Positions 23,220 through 36,274 of a stretch of DNA of 64,000 bases are shown here, one piece after another. The notes under the pieces are model-generated. The model saw only the letters and a program-made list of their open reading frames with translations, ran no database searches and was not told the DNA's origin. Position 1 is the first letter of the stretch; every line of letters begins with the position of its first letter. The DNA comes from Ficedula albicollis. Its lineage: Eukaryota; Chordata; Aves; Passeriformes; Muscicapidae. The DNA is taken from contig NC_021674.1 in NCBI RefSeq assembly GCF_000247815.1, positions 30,382,901 through 30,446,900 of the forward strand, in the 5' to 3' direction. The position numbers and the translations under genes are program-made.

Positions 23220-26200
23220 CTGGAAACAGAGAAGATTGTATGTCTCAAAACACCACCTATATTTAACATTTACAACCACATCAAGATTATACTTAAGAAC
23301 AAGGAGCACTTGTTTTTGGAGAGTGCATATGGAAGTAGCTCTACTCTCAGTACTTCTTTCCCATATGAATCTGAATGTCTTGTGGCAAAAAATAGATGAA
23401 AAGTTCAGAAAAGTTACACTTTTAAAATATACTTTATAAATATTTCAAGAAGCATTTTTAGGAAAATATATACTGTAATTGCAATGCTAGAAATGTATTT
23501 AAGTGACCCACAAGTAACACAAGGGACAAAGTGATCACTTCTCTGATATCAAACCTTGCTACTGACTCCAGTGAGATAACGACTTTGCCTCTTATCTTGT
23601 TCTCATTATGTGTTCTAAGTGTGGCACAAGCATATGATAACAAGCTCTTTCCATGTTTAAGGTTTTTCAGCTCTGGACTCTTGCCCACTCATCGGGTATC
23701 TGCTTGGTAGTAAATTGCTCTCTGCCTTTTTTCTTAATATGCATCATCGCTGAGGAGTTCTCCAGAGATCTTGTTAAAATAGCAACCAATTGAGTGTACA
23801 CAGTGACTTGCAGTAAAAATAAATAAATAAAAATCAACTCCATGCAGGGAAGTCAAGACAAATTGACAGCAGCATTACCAATGGTAATAACACATCATAG
23901 CTTTGAAAATTGGATATTATAAATGGGAAGATGCTAGAGAGCCTGAAATTGAGTTAGACCTACTAGAGTTTGGCTATCAAAATACCAATAATCAAGTCTG
24001 CACTAAACTGCTGGTGATACAGTAATGCTTGCTGGCAATACAACAGAATTTAGTATATCAAGATAACCTTTAACATTAGGTCTTCATGCACTGAAAATTA
24101 CTAAAAAATACTTTTCTCCCCCTTTTTTCCCCAGTCTTTGCATATCTGGAAAGCAGCACTGTGACTATGCCAATGTTTTTACCTTTTAAAGTATTTTCAA
24201 GCCTGGCCTGTTAGTAAACTGTTTCTTTGTGCTTCTCTCAGGGTCGCTCTCCCTTGAATCTTTCCTTCATTTCTCCTTTTCACTAAGTTTCAGGTCTCAG
24301 GCAACTCTGTCTACCCTGAAATACTCATAGTATGGTAACACTTAAAAAATCTGCAGTTGAGAAGGAAAGATGTGAGGAACTTACTTTGGTGCATTTAATT
24401 TCAATGAAGTTTACTTGGGAACAGTTTTACACCCTCAGTTTTCCAGAAAAGGACATATAAGGCCTGCAGGCCAACACTGAGAGCCACTCATCAGGGCCTG
24501 GCCTGAGGTTAAGCAAAGCATCAGGACATGGGAATACAGCATCCCATATGGATGGATGAAGCATCTGGGTATCACTGAAGCAGTGCTGGCTTCAAGCCTG
24601 ACAGCACTGGCAACCAACAGCCTCTTCTCAACAACCAGAAATGATCAAGTAAGCAGAAATAATTTTTTACAACATAGTATTTTAACTTTTTCTAGGCCAG
24701 AATATAAAAAAATTGATCTTGATCTATGTTAGTACTACTACTGCAAAAGGCTCAAAAAACGCTTAGTGTAGGGTTTGGTGCATTTGGGAAGAAAATCAAT
24801 ACTGAAACAGAATCTTTACCAAGTTTTCTAGTGAAACCTTCTACATATTAAAAAACCTACAGAGCAGGCCTGTTAAGTCAGTCTCTACTTTCAGACACCA
24901 AGTATTTGATTTTAATATAGAATATGTGTAAGCAATAAATTCCACAGGGTATGGAATTTCAATGAACTGACTTTAGACGCAGCTGCCTCTTAAAAATGCA
25001 GCAGCCCTTCTGTAAATAATTTTAGTTACATTCTCCCAGTTTTCACTGAATAGACAGTGAGAGGCATCATCACTGTGGACTAACAAATAAGACTAATCCT
25101 TTCAATTATTGTAAAGTAAATATTTACACTAGCTGATACTTTCAGTATCCAGCCAAATATAAGAACTTTATTTCTCACTCTCTAAAGTACAATAAGTTGG
25201 CATGCAAACTGCACTTCCCTTTGTCAGAGTTTTCCTGTTATTTATTCTTCCCTCATTAGGTATGGCTTTCATACAGCTTTGATTTGTATAGCATAGCACC
25301 AGAGTTTCAATAAAGAGTATCTGGGGATTTGCATGCATGTACACTAGTGCCTAATAACCAGTGCAGGCAGCACGTACTTTGCAGCATTTCCTTCTGCTAC
25401 TGCTTTTGTTCCACCATTAAAAATGTCATGCATAATTCAGTACTGTGGGCTTGACTGTGCAGTTCCATGTGGAAGTCACTATGTGGAATCTTTTGGTATA
25501 CGTAACTGCTAATTCAGGCATCTTCGTACTGTTTGAAACAAGACAATATATTTCTCACAGCTTTGATAAAAATTCTGTGTGTGGGAAAGAAAAGGGAAGT
25601 CATAACAATAGAACACCAGTCCGTCTTGGCTATTCACAAAGGTAGGCTTATAAGTTGGCATGATTCAGGACATATCTGCATCTTCAGTGCAAAAAAGTAC
25701 ATTTTTCAAGGTTATTTAACTGTGCTACATAGAACACTTCAGTGCACAGTGAAAGGCTGCACATGTCTAGCTTCTAACATAACCCACAAGGCTGTAGAGC
25801 TCTTTTTGCTCAGCACAAACAAGACATTAAAATGAAAGAACAGAAATATCTTTCTACTCTATATCTAATTAACAGATAACACAACAGCTTCTGCTCCTAC
25901 TTTTTCCAGTGTATGGTTTCTGACATTTGCAACTTCTCTTTCAAACAAATGCAGCCACTGCCCAGGGATAATGTAATCCCAAGAGAAGATGATTATAAAT
26001 GCAAAAATACTAAAAGCCACTGAAGAAATCAGAGGAATTGTGCGAATTTTGAGAATCCTCAAGTTTGCAAATTCAAATATAGAATTAATAAAGGCCAAAA
26101 CAAGATAACTCGAACCTTATCATATATTAATACAATGGGTCTTGTTAACATTGTTACGTTTTTGGCTTCTGATATCCACAGCTTTCTGTAACTTAGTGTT

Positions 26201-28870
26201 AGCTGTACTTAAAATATATTGCTTGGAGACACAGATTCAAACCAAATTTCTTTAATTATCCAAAGCAGTAAAATTTCATATATTGCTTATATTTCTATAG
26301 ATACATTAATATTGCTATTATTTACTATTGTAGACTATTCTAAATTCGGTAAGTTTAGATTGTCTTTTATAATGCCCTTCTGCATCATCCACCTCCCTTC
26401 CTGAACTGTTAACTACTGCCAAGCAGTATTTGTCCTGAGGACATCCCTGAGTCAGGGCAACTCGTTGTTTACCCTTCCTGAAGCTGTAAAGTGAAGTGAC
26501 TCCACTCAGTCAGAGCCTCCTATCCAAGAATAAAGTTCAATACTAAGGTGTTTAACCCCTTCTTCTTGCTGTTTGAATAAGCACTAAGTTTGAGCCTAGA
26601 GTACACATATCAGGGGGATTTGAACAGCACTCAGAAGCACATACTGAGCAGAGAAAGAGATGCAGAATGGAGCAAAACTAAGCACACAAGTAGAAAGTCC
26701 AAATTACCGTAATTCATTGAAACAATTTCAGGTGCCACAAAAACTGCAAGCCAGATAATGAACAAACATGAAAAATAAGTGAAGGAGCCTGAAGCTTGGT
26801 AACATTTGATCACAGTAACATAAGGACAGACGAACTCCTCCTGGAGCTTTTGGTACTGTGATGGTTCCTTCCCAGATAAGCCACACTGAGCCCTTGAATG
26901 CAGCAAGCTGGAAGAAGCTAGTAAGTACGAGCTGATTTTCCTTGGACAGCAGCATTTTAGCCAGGACAGGAACAATTTCCTGGCTATTTGCAATACAGGA
27001 AAGAACCCACCTTGGGAAACCTGTCCAAACCTAGCTGTACATTTCCTGAATTGGGAGAGACATAATCTAATTAATCTACACAACTGAGCCTGAAGACAAT
27101 CATTGATTACGAACACCAATACATAAAGAAACGGGAACACAAATCTCTAAATTCAGTCTGCACAGACAGATTATGTTATCTTTAAGGAAAAAAGGCAAAA
27201 GAACTTTACAGCACTTAACTGCTTATATGCTGCAGAATGGACAAGATGCATGATCATCTAAGTGATGTCATTACTACACAGATAAGAGAGTTACATCACA
27301 TAAAAATACTTACTTTTAAAAATCTGATTTTATAAATCAGCCTTTAGGTACTTTTGTGGATTTTTGCCTGCATGAAGCTTTTGGAGAAGGAAATGAAATC
27401 TGGACTGCCTTGTTGCTGAACGGATGGTAAATTTAACAACTATAACAAAGTAAAGGGAGACAGGATTCAGATTCCACCTTTTCCCCTACTACTGTCTCAC
27501 TTTGCTACCTATTTTTTCTCAGTAATAGATGTTATATTCTCCTACTTTGTAGGTGTAAGATGAACTGTAAAACATGCTTTTGAAACCAGCAGTTAAATAA
27601 TATTTTTATAAACAATTTTATTTAACCTCAATAGCTGTGCAGCTCTAACCCACATTTTTCCAATGTGACTGTGTTTCTGTTTTGTGTTCCATGTGATCCT
27701 TTTGCTCTAATAAATGGGACCCTAGGATACACTGTCTACTCTGCAATGTGAAGTGACTATAAATCAGAAGGAACAATTAACAGTGGTATAACATCCCTGG
27801 TCTTCATTGTGTTTCAAAATTATCATGCCACAGACGTGGAAAGAAGCGCTCATTTCATAAATCTCTGTGCCAGATCTTTGCTCGTTAGAAATCACGTATG
27901 TTCTTTACATGAAACTGAGACTATATGAAATAGATGGAAATTTACAGAAAAGATCATCACTGAAGAAAAGATGGTGACACTGCTCATTCAGATTTCTGTC
28001 TTTATGTCCTGTACTGGCACCTAATACTGTTGGCATTTCTCAAAAGACAACTCAAATAGCCCACAACTCAACATGGTTTTACGTTTGAAAGCATTCTTAC
28101 AAATTCCCAGAGAAAAAGTGCTTGCATTGATATTAAAATATATGTATCTTGTGATAAACATTTTAAAAAATCAGACTGAATTATAATCAAACTAAAAAAT
28201 TGAGTTAGTTAATTTTAACATAAAAAACAGTACCAAAAGACTATTTGTAAATAGCTTCCAATGAAAACAAGGCTAAAAATAAAAAAATTCCAGATAATGT
28301 AAAACAACTTTTACTATCATCTAATTTAATAAAAGCAAAAGCCTGACAAAGTAGCTAGTTATTGTTCTGCAGCACAGATGCCAAAGATGCCTATAACATC
28401 AAAAAACCAGGCAGGTACAGTTAATATCCTGTATTGGAGGTGTGTCCCTTCTTGCTTTAATACAAGACACAAAACTGACTACAATGAGAAAGAACACATG
28501 ACAATCTTGTGAGTTGATAAAGTAAATTAGAATCATACACCATCACCCAGCAGCAGGTTCCTCAGTTATGTCTGGGTATAAGTTTATTTTAATACTGGGT
28601 CACGTGGGTCACACAGGCTTCATTGTAGCCCAGTACAATTTTACCAGTTACTGCATTCTTTTGAATCAGAGAAAAACACAGAAATTGGTATGAGAATAAG
28701 TCAGGTTAGCAACAAAGCAAATTACTTTCTACAACCATTTGTGACAAGCAACACAAAAGCAGGCAACTAGCTTGGTCTGTTTATACATTTACTACTTACA
28801 GAAGCGGATATGCACGTAACTTTCAGTCAGAGATGAGCCAGGAAACAAAGTTCCCCATTGACTGAATTAG

Positions 28871-28955
28871 GAAAAAAAATCAAACCAAACCAAACCAAAA
28901 CCAAAACACAGCCCCCACTCCCCAGAAAAAAAACTGAAAAAACCCAAAACAAACG
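28871..28955. repeat. A/C-rich low-complexity tract
   Basis: Irregular CAAAC/CAAAAC units (CAAACCAAACCAAACC) followed by C-rich and A-rich patches. On the minus strand this is a T/G-rich tract. No function is apparent. Confidence 0.8.
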
Positions 28956-31900
28956 AAGACAGGATGTACAAAACTGACTCCTACTGCAATAAGCAGCTGA
29001 ATTCTCAAAGGCATTTACAAAAGTATACAATGAATCACATCCAAGAACAACTGTCATTTTAAAAATCACTCTCCTTAAAAAGCACAAACTGAAGTTAAGG
29101 ATGTCATCATAATAACTCAAAATATGAAGCATTTTCAGAGCATACATGGAAAAGTTGTCATCTAGGACTCTACTCATAAGCCCAAGCAAAATACAAAAAT
29201 CATTATGTTGTTATAAATTGGTAGAAACCTTTTGCATAGTGTCAGAGAAAAGGCCATTCAGCAAGAAAGAAGTAAAGAAAGAATTCACTTGTTTATCCAT
29301 TTTCCACAAAGTTGTGTTGAAAAAAAGACATATATTTTTATTTTATTCCAAAGAGAAAAAATACCATTACTTTTTGAGTGCTATAGCCTAGGTGGCTTTT
29401 CTACACAGTCATGCTTCAACAAGCAATAAAATTCAGAGTACAAACATCCAATAGGTGCAGTAGAAAAAACAATCTCTCACCTTTCTACCAGATATCATTT
29501 ATACAAGCCTACTGCATCTTTGTCTCAGGACTAGTACACTTAATGTACATCAACTTCACTAAAATTACTCCACAATTGGGGGTATTTCAGTGCTTCCACT
29601 GCACATAAATGCTTAATAAAATAAATGATGTCATAAAGCATTTTTTTAACCTTATCTTGCAAATTTAAATGTTCGAGACAAAGGTGTTTTAGTTTTGATG
29701 TGCAATGGTCTAAATTCTGAAGGGTATACACAAATGAGCCAAAATTTACAAACATCCAGTCTGAAATACCTTTGTATTTGGACATCTAAAATTCAGCTCA
29801 CAGAGAGGTGGTCAGTGATCATCACCATCTTTCTGGGCTGAAATCTCCAGTGCATTTTCTGACATTCACAGTAGTAGCTCAGATCTTTGTTTATCTTCTT
29901 ATAAATTCTTCAACACAGGAAAGAAGAGCGTTTAACTGTTTTAGAAACAGCAGATATGCCTTTGTCCTTTTTCAATTATTGTTCTTGCTATTCAAGAAGG
30001 CCAAGAAAAGTTAAGCACACAATTAAAATAAAATCCTGTCAGCCGAAGCGAAAAACTACTGAAATACCAAATCTGATCAAGCTGCCAGAGTCAGTGTTCT
30101 TCACATTGACATTTCTCCTGTCACATAACAACACAGTTAATTTCAAACCTGCACAGGACCAGCTTTAACTCGGCTCACACAGTGACAGAAAAATGATGTG
30201 ACAGCCACAAAGAAAGCATTGAAGGCCTGAAACTAAGCAAAATTATTCCATGTGCAATGTGACCTTTTCTCTACCAAAATACATAGAACCTTGCTTAATA
30301 AGCTGCTTTTTAAAAAAAAAAAAAAGGATGTTGGTGGCTGAAGGTAAGGACATAGGGAAGTGAGGGCCATTGTCAAATCCATTTTTTCCTGTCTGCTAAA
30401 AATAATCAAAAACCTTGCCCACCCAATATGAAAAGGAAATTTTTGACAGAGCAACTGGCTGATATAGTGACTGATGCTGAAATAACTACTATTAGCACCA
30501 CCTAAATGAAAGGATGAGATGGAAGGAAAAATGAGAACAGATGAAACTTATCTGCACATAAAGCAGCAGCAGAACAAAAGTTAGACTGATTTAACTACCA
30601 GTTAAGAAATGGATCAGTAAAATCCATGCAGCTCTAGACTAACTAGAGCTATACTAACATCAATATTACTCTTTGACTGCAAGTTTATTTCAGAAAATTT
30701 ACTGCAACTGGTGAGACCTGAAGGTTTTGAATAAAAACAGCCAACTCAAGAAGTATATGTGGAGGGGGAAGAAAAAATTCCATAGAATTCCCCCTCATCA
30801 ATTTCAACAGCATTTTAAAAAATATCAATGATTAGCAATCTTTCATAAAAGATTAAACACATGTGAAGGAGAGGAAAAAATTACTTAAGTTATGTCACTG
30901 TCTCTGGGAATAAACTTTTAACACATTTTTGTTGACTGTAAATATAATATTGAGAACTACCTTTCACCTGTAAGGGGGAGAGATACTAGAAGGCACAGCA
31001 GCCACTGTGGTAGGTAACTCTTCAGAACCAAGGCTGGTGGGAGATGGAAAGTCACTACAACCTGGTTGTATATTTAAGACACTCAGGAACGCAAATGCAA
31101 CTCCCTCATAAAATAAAAACAATAACAAAAACCACATAAATACTTGCACACTGTCAAACTGAACTCCTGCAAAATATAGTTCAAGGAACTTTTCTCATCT
31201 ACAATTCATTCCGTGATATGAAAGGAAATAGCTATTTAAAAACAAAAACCCTTTCACTTTTTCTGATACAGAGTATGAATCTTACCACATGTGATTTCTA
31301 TGGTTTTCTCCAGTTGTTGTAGCATGAATGACTTTAATTGCCTACAGACTTGCTGTAATTTTGTCCCCTTTATTTACCCTGTGAACTTAAGTACTGTGGC
31401 AAATGCCTTGATGCAAGACTCTCCTCCAAATCTTGAAAGGAAAGAGAGGTGAGTGGAACAAAACATGAGGATTCTTCTTGATTAGATCAATTTTCCCACA
31501 CTTGGATAGGGATTACCACAGTGATCCCATACAATTGATTTCTGGTGAATTACCACAATTCTATTCAGAACAGAACATAGCTGTATATCATCACATGGCA
31601 GTGAAAAGTATCAGTCTTTGAAGAACACAGCTGTATTAAGAGCGGTGCATAGTTTACAGGATATGTGCAAAATAAATAAATATTGCACAGAAAAGACACC
31701 GTCTAAAATCAAAAAGACATTTAAGTCTGGGCATTCTTCATTAAAGGAAAGAACCTTGCACAATGAGGTCATTATCCATCAGAAAATCTCCATCTGTATA
31801 TAATTATTTCTGATAAATGATATTAAGCTTCATTAAAGAGGTAGTGGGGATGAGAGAGAAGGCAGAGCTGTAAATAAATTTCTTCACTGTATTTTACTTA

Positions 31901-32865
31901 AAAACATCCCAGCAGGAAGTCATAAATAGTTTTTTTAATAGGCAATATTTTCAAATCCTCTGCAGGCTGTGCTGCCTGATATCCATCACGTTCAATGTAT
32001 GGTCACAAGCTCACAGCAATTCAGGATGAATGACACCATTTAATTTCTTTCCCATCCCTGTAATCGCCTTCCCACTTAGCAAATCTTACTCAGTCACAAC
32101 AGAAACACTTTGTTGTAACACAATTTCATTTCTACCTGAACAAATTTTCAGGAAAGCTGACCCAGTAAGCACTACAGAAGCACCCTGTGACACTGGTGAG
32201 TGAGCGGGGTGCTGAAGTCCCCTGCACTATGAAGGCCCAAATGTGTGGCTGAAGCATAATGTGTTTTCCTAAATTCTCCAGGAAACTTGTTTTAAGGCCT
32301 TGTTTTTACAGCAGGCTACAGGTTTCTGATGAAGAAGCACTGAACTGAAGGAAGAGATGTAAGGGTGGTCAGCAACAACTGTGTACACCAAGCAGAGACA
32401 AGAGTTACATGGCAAGTTTAGTCTTATGACAAGAACTTGTCACAGAACATTCATATTTAACACTTGTATTTTTGAAAATATTCTTAAATACAGTTAGATA
32501 ACAACATCAGAGTTTAAAAGTTTTACTTTTATTAGTCTAATAAACCACCACAATCCCAAAATGACATTTTATGCTTTGTCCAAAATAAATACTTGGACAA
32601 CTCAGCAAAACCATCCTATACAAATAGTTAACACAGCTGAAAGCAAGACGTTTTAGTCCTAGTACTATTTCCAGCAGTGGCCTAAATATTCAAAAACAAG
32701 AGTAGATCTTGCAAATTTCCCACTGAAAAACAAGCATTTTCTTGCAATGTGTAGATCTACTCACTGGCCACAACCTAAAGTAATCTCAGCTCAAGGGGGT
32801 TTCTCTCCATAGAGCACCTTCTAAAATAAATCTACAGCTGGAAAAATGAAGCTACAAATTACACG

Positions 32866-33039
32866 TTGGAGCTTACGTTGTAAATCGCAGATTTTAAAAC
32901 TCAGTATATTAGATGCAAGATAAGCTTTACACAGAGGTTTAGAGTAATTTAATTGGAGCTTAGGTTGTAAATCGCAGATTTTAAAACTCAATATATTAGA
33001 TGCAAGATAAGCTTTACACAGAGGTTTAGAGTAATTTAA
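32866..33039. repeat. Tandem duplication, 87-bp unit, two copies
   Basis: TTGGAGCTTACGTTGTAAATC at 32866 recurs as TTGGAGCTTAGGTTGTAAAT at 32953. Both copies continue through CGCAGATTTTAAAACTCA and GATGCAAGATAAGC to TAGAGTAATTTAA. Two substitutions seen (ACG/AGG and CAGTATA/CAATATA). It lies about 0.6 kb downstream of the 180-nt ZFAND3 exon in transcription order. Confidence 0.92.
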
Positions 33040-33592
33040 AAGTCTATTTTATCTCACTGTGTTTGCTAAGCATTCCAACTTACCTTCAGGAAGAATTTTT
33101 GCCTGACAGTTCAATAAAGACAAAAGATAGGTCACAAAAAAATAGATACATTACCACATGAAACAAGTCATATGCAAGCAGCAGTCTAGACAAACATTCA
33201 TTACAGTCAGCATTATGTGCAACTACAGAATTAAAAACCAACATTTTTAAAAGTCAAATTTCACAAGATAAGGGTGTTGATGCTAGAATATGCATACGAA
33301 TTTACCAGTAATGTGAGGAGGAGTTTCTCACAATTAAATTCTTTCCCACGTATCAAATGGCTTACATATACATGCAATACAATACATCAAATCTAAAGTT
33401 AGTTAAAAACTCCTATTTGTTCTTCTGTTAAAACCATCAGTGTCTATTTTGTGAATAGCTTCTACTATTCTACTTCCCTTCACCTCAAAAGCCAAGCCAT
33501 TAACTCCCAGAAGGAGTCAGTGACACATAAATCTGAGAACAAAGTAAAATATTTATGCCTCCACTGCTGTCACTCAGGGCTCGTGCACTTAC

Positions 33593-33772
33593 ATTCCTCT
33601 TTGCTCGGTGAAGTTACATTCAGTTCTGTCAAAAGTTGCTGGTTGGAGTTAGCGGCCTGCGTGGTTAGAGAGGTATTGCTGTTGTCACTGTCCGTTTCCC
33701 CAGAGAACAAATCTGACTGGCTGTTGCTTGTGCTGGGTGTAGAGTCATCGTCTGGCTGTTTCTTCTGGAAAT
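33593..33772 (-). CDS. ZFAND3: ZFAND3 coding exon, 180 nt (probably exon 3): end of A20 finger and acidic/Ser-rich linker
   Basis: Minus-strand exon that starts with DFQKKQPDDDS, immediately after the last A20 zinc ligand in the human protein. It runs through STSNSQSDLFSGE and ends LLTELNVTSPSKEEC, all close to mammalian ZFAND3 from memory. The acceptor is TTTTGGTTTTGATAG (AG at 33774-33773), and the first codon is split (G|AT). The donor GTAAGT starts at 33592, so the Cys codon is split as T|GT. Length 180 nt, phase 1-1. The segment is low-complexity, rich in Ser, Asp and Gln, and probably disordered. The A20 finger itself is encoded by upstream exons not present in this window. A tandem duplication begins about 20 nt upstream of the acceptor and may overlap the branch-point zone. 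The open frame at either end beyond the splice sites is intron read-through. Confidence 0.96.
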
Positions 33773-33792
33773 CTATCAAAACCAAAATTTGG

Positions 33793-33955
33793 TATGTCAT
33801 CACGCTATATGTCATCACGCTTGCTCAGTCTGCAAAACCCCCCCTGTAACAAAAATAAGCTCAAAACACTGCCAGAGTATGTCATCACGCTTGCTCAGTC
33901 TAATTTTATGCAAAACCCCCCATGTAACAAAAATAAGCTCAAAACACTGCCAGAG
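33793..33955. repeat. Tandem duplication next to the exon acceptor (70- and 78-bp copies)
   Basis: The unit from TATGTCATCACGCTTGCTCA to AACACTGCCAGAG occurs at 33808-33877 and 33878-33955. The second copy has 8 extra bases (AATTTTAT). The leading TATGTCATCACGC occurs a third time at 33793-33805, so the array has a partial copy at its exon-proximal edge. That edge is about 20 nt upstream of the ZFAND3 acceptor on the minus strand, inside the usual branch-point window; GTGATGAC is a possible branch site there (inference). Confidence 0.92.
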
Positions 33956-35214
33956 GTATCATCACTTTGATAAACACAAACAGTGGCCTTCCAATTTTTA
34001 CTTCAGGTTTAAAATATCTTAGGAGTTATTTGTTGCAGAAAAAATATTTTCAGAATTGCACAAAGGTCTCGTTTCCCCAGCCATCCAAGAGCATTCAAAG
34101 CTTACCACAGCACATGGTATTGTCTCTAAAAAGGGTTTACACAAAGCATACAGAAACTTCAAGGGAGCAAACACCCAGTGAGGGAAGAACCAAGGCATGT
34201 AATTCAGCACTACGGGAAAGTTACACTTTTCACTGCCATTATATAAAATCCCATCAGTAACAGTTTTAGCAAAGCCAGTGTAGACAGCTACAGTGCCAGG
34301 TTAGCATGGGGAGCTGGTCAGGGATTGCCTCTGCATCATTGGTTTGATGGGTATTTAGGGGGAATTGTGTGGGAAGAGGAGGGGGGAACGTTGGGGTGTT
34401 TCCTCCTTCCTTCACTTACTCCAACACTGGTACAAAAAGTTGTGCACTGATCTAAGAACAGAGTGTTAGGTATGGAAGGTAAATCACTAAAATACATTAA
34501 AGATGCATATAAACGATTTGGCTTCAAACTTTCCTTTTACTTATCAGCAAATGCAAAGTCACACTTGTCTCCAAACTGTTCCCATAGTCCAAATCCCATA
34601 TGTTTGACAAATGCCACCCTCTGGCTTACCTTGCCTCCAAACCAGATTCAGGTTTGAGAGGAAATATTTTGAAGTGCAAATCCCCTACTGAAAGCTTCTT
34701 CCCAAATCTGCAGTCCTGATGTATGATTGATTATCACATTAGTCTACCAGCTACACTACTGGATTTCAGTCTGGCACACTCTACCTCTGGGAAGCACACC
34801 TGCCAACCAAGTGAATTTTGGTTTGCTTAGCATCTAGGTCTCTCACCTTTTTCTTGTAAAGAGTCAGCTGAAGATGAAGTGCACCACCACTTGGTATCTA
34901 AGTACATTTTTTCTAAATTACATACAAGGGTAGAATTTATCCAATACAAAAATACATAGATAAATCGATATTTGGTTGCTCATTACTATGTCATGACAGA
35001 GAAGAAAACAGAGCAATCTATAAATATTTGCAGATGATGATGTGTTACAAACACAGGTTGCCAACATGAGTCACTGGGATTGAGAAGCACTACAGTCAAA
35101 CAGACCCTAAATGCTGATTTAGGATTTAAGAGATCTGCCAGAAAAATTAAGCCTCAACTTCTGCTGCGGAAGAGTTAGCCAGAAGTCCAGATAGGAGAGG
35201 AGCAAGCTCAAAGC

Positions 35215-35244
35215 CAGGGAGGAGGAGGGGGAGGAGGGAGAAGG
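35215..35244. repeat. G/A-rich purine tract
   Basis: GGGAGGAGGAGGGGGAGGAG and following bases form a short pure-purine stretch on the plus strand. It is a pyrimidine tract in the ZFAND3 transcript. No AG acceptor with coding sequence follows it, so it is treated as low-complexity sequence. Confidence 0.75.
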
Positions 35245-36274
35245 TGGCAGACAGGAAATCATCCACCTCCAAAATACAGCTCTGAAAAACCAGTGGGAAG
35301 CTTTTTGTCCAGGCCTGAGTTACAGGACTCAGGAAGATGTTATACTCAGGCCTCACTAGTTATCAACAAGTTTAACCCAAACTGGGCTTCTGGATTTGAT
35401 TTGTGTGTTTGTGCAATCAAGAAGGCTTCAGACACTTTTCTGCACCAGCCAGAATCAGGCAGCTTAGGCAATTGTAACAGTTCAGAGCTGCCGCAGCAGC
35501 AAAATCCACCATGGCAGTGAAATGCTCTTTGCCTCCATGAACTCCTGACCTCCTGTTCAGAACTAACTTTTACTCAGACTGCAAATCAATTAACTTCCAA
35601 AAAAGTTTTAGCCTACTCAGTTGAGTGGAACCCAAGAACACCTCCCGGCCCAGTTCTAACCCCTTCTTCATTACAGACAAGAGTACTTGAGAAAAGTCTT
35701 AAGACTGATGATCCCAAGCACTCGAAACACAAGAACTGTAACTGAAGCTGCCTTGTATTTTATCCATGAATTTGGGGGGGCCATTTGGCTTCTGCCAACC
35801 AGGACCCTCATTAACACAACTTGCAGATCACCTTGCTCTCCCTGCAAGCACCATAAAAGTTGGCAGTATTTTCAGGAGAGCTGAGCCTGAATAAATCCAG
35901 TTAAGCCTTAACTGCTTAACAAATAAAACAAAAACACACACATGATATAGGCAAGACCCTGGCAAGTTTTGAAAGGTAAGCTTTATTCTGATTAAAATCA
36001 GAATGCAATTCTGTTGACAGAACAATGACCTCGCCTAATAATCTCAACAAGGAAAAACCAGAACAAGAGTTGGCAAGACATTAATCGCCATTTGCAGAAG
36101 TTCCGATTTAATTGGAAAGGCATGAGAAAACACTAACTTTTTTTTTTTTCCTGAGACTTTCACTATACTAGCAAAATCTGTGCCAAAATGCACAAGGGTG
36201 ACCAAAAGTCCATGAAACCTGCACAGCCCTTTCCTAGTTAATGAATGTGTCTTTGAAATTTTTAACACAAATCT

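Larger units (their letters stand above)
23220..33592 (-). other. ZFAND3: ZFAND3 intron between the 180-nt and 66-nt exons (10,373 bp)
   Basis: Starts at the strong donor GTAAGT (33592-33587) and ends at the acceptor CCAG (23223-23220), minus strand. AT-rich and non-coding. It contains an A/C-rich low-complexity tract (28871-28955) and an 87-bp tandem duplication (32866-33039). The longest open frame (26631-27140, minus) starts with GTG, has no recognisable domain, and I regard it as chance. Elsewhere I see no transposon or RNA gene. Confidence 0.9.

Noticed and set aside
26631..27140. 169-codon open frame on the minus strand, the longest that is not homopolymer
   Set aside because: It starts with GTG rather than ATG. 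It shows no domain I know and no splice context, and lies inside an intron. One such frame in 64 kb is compatible with chance.
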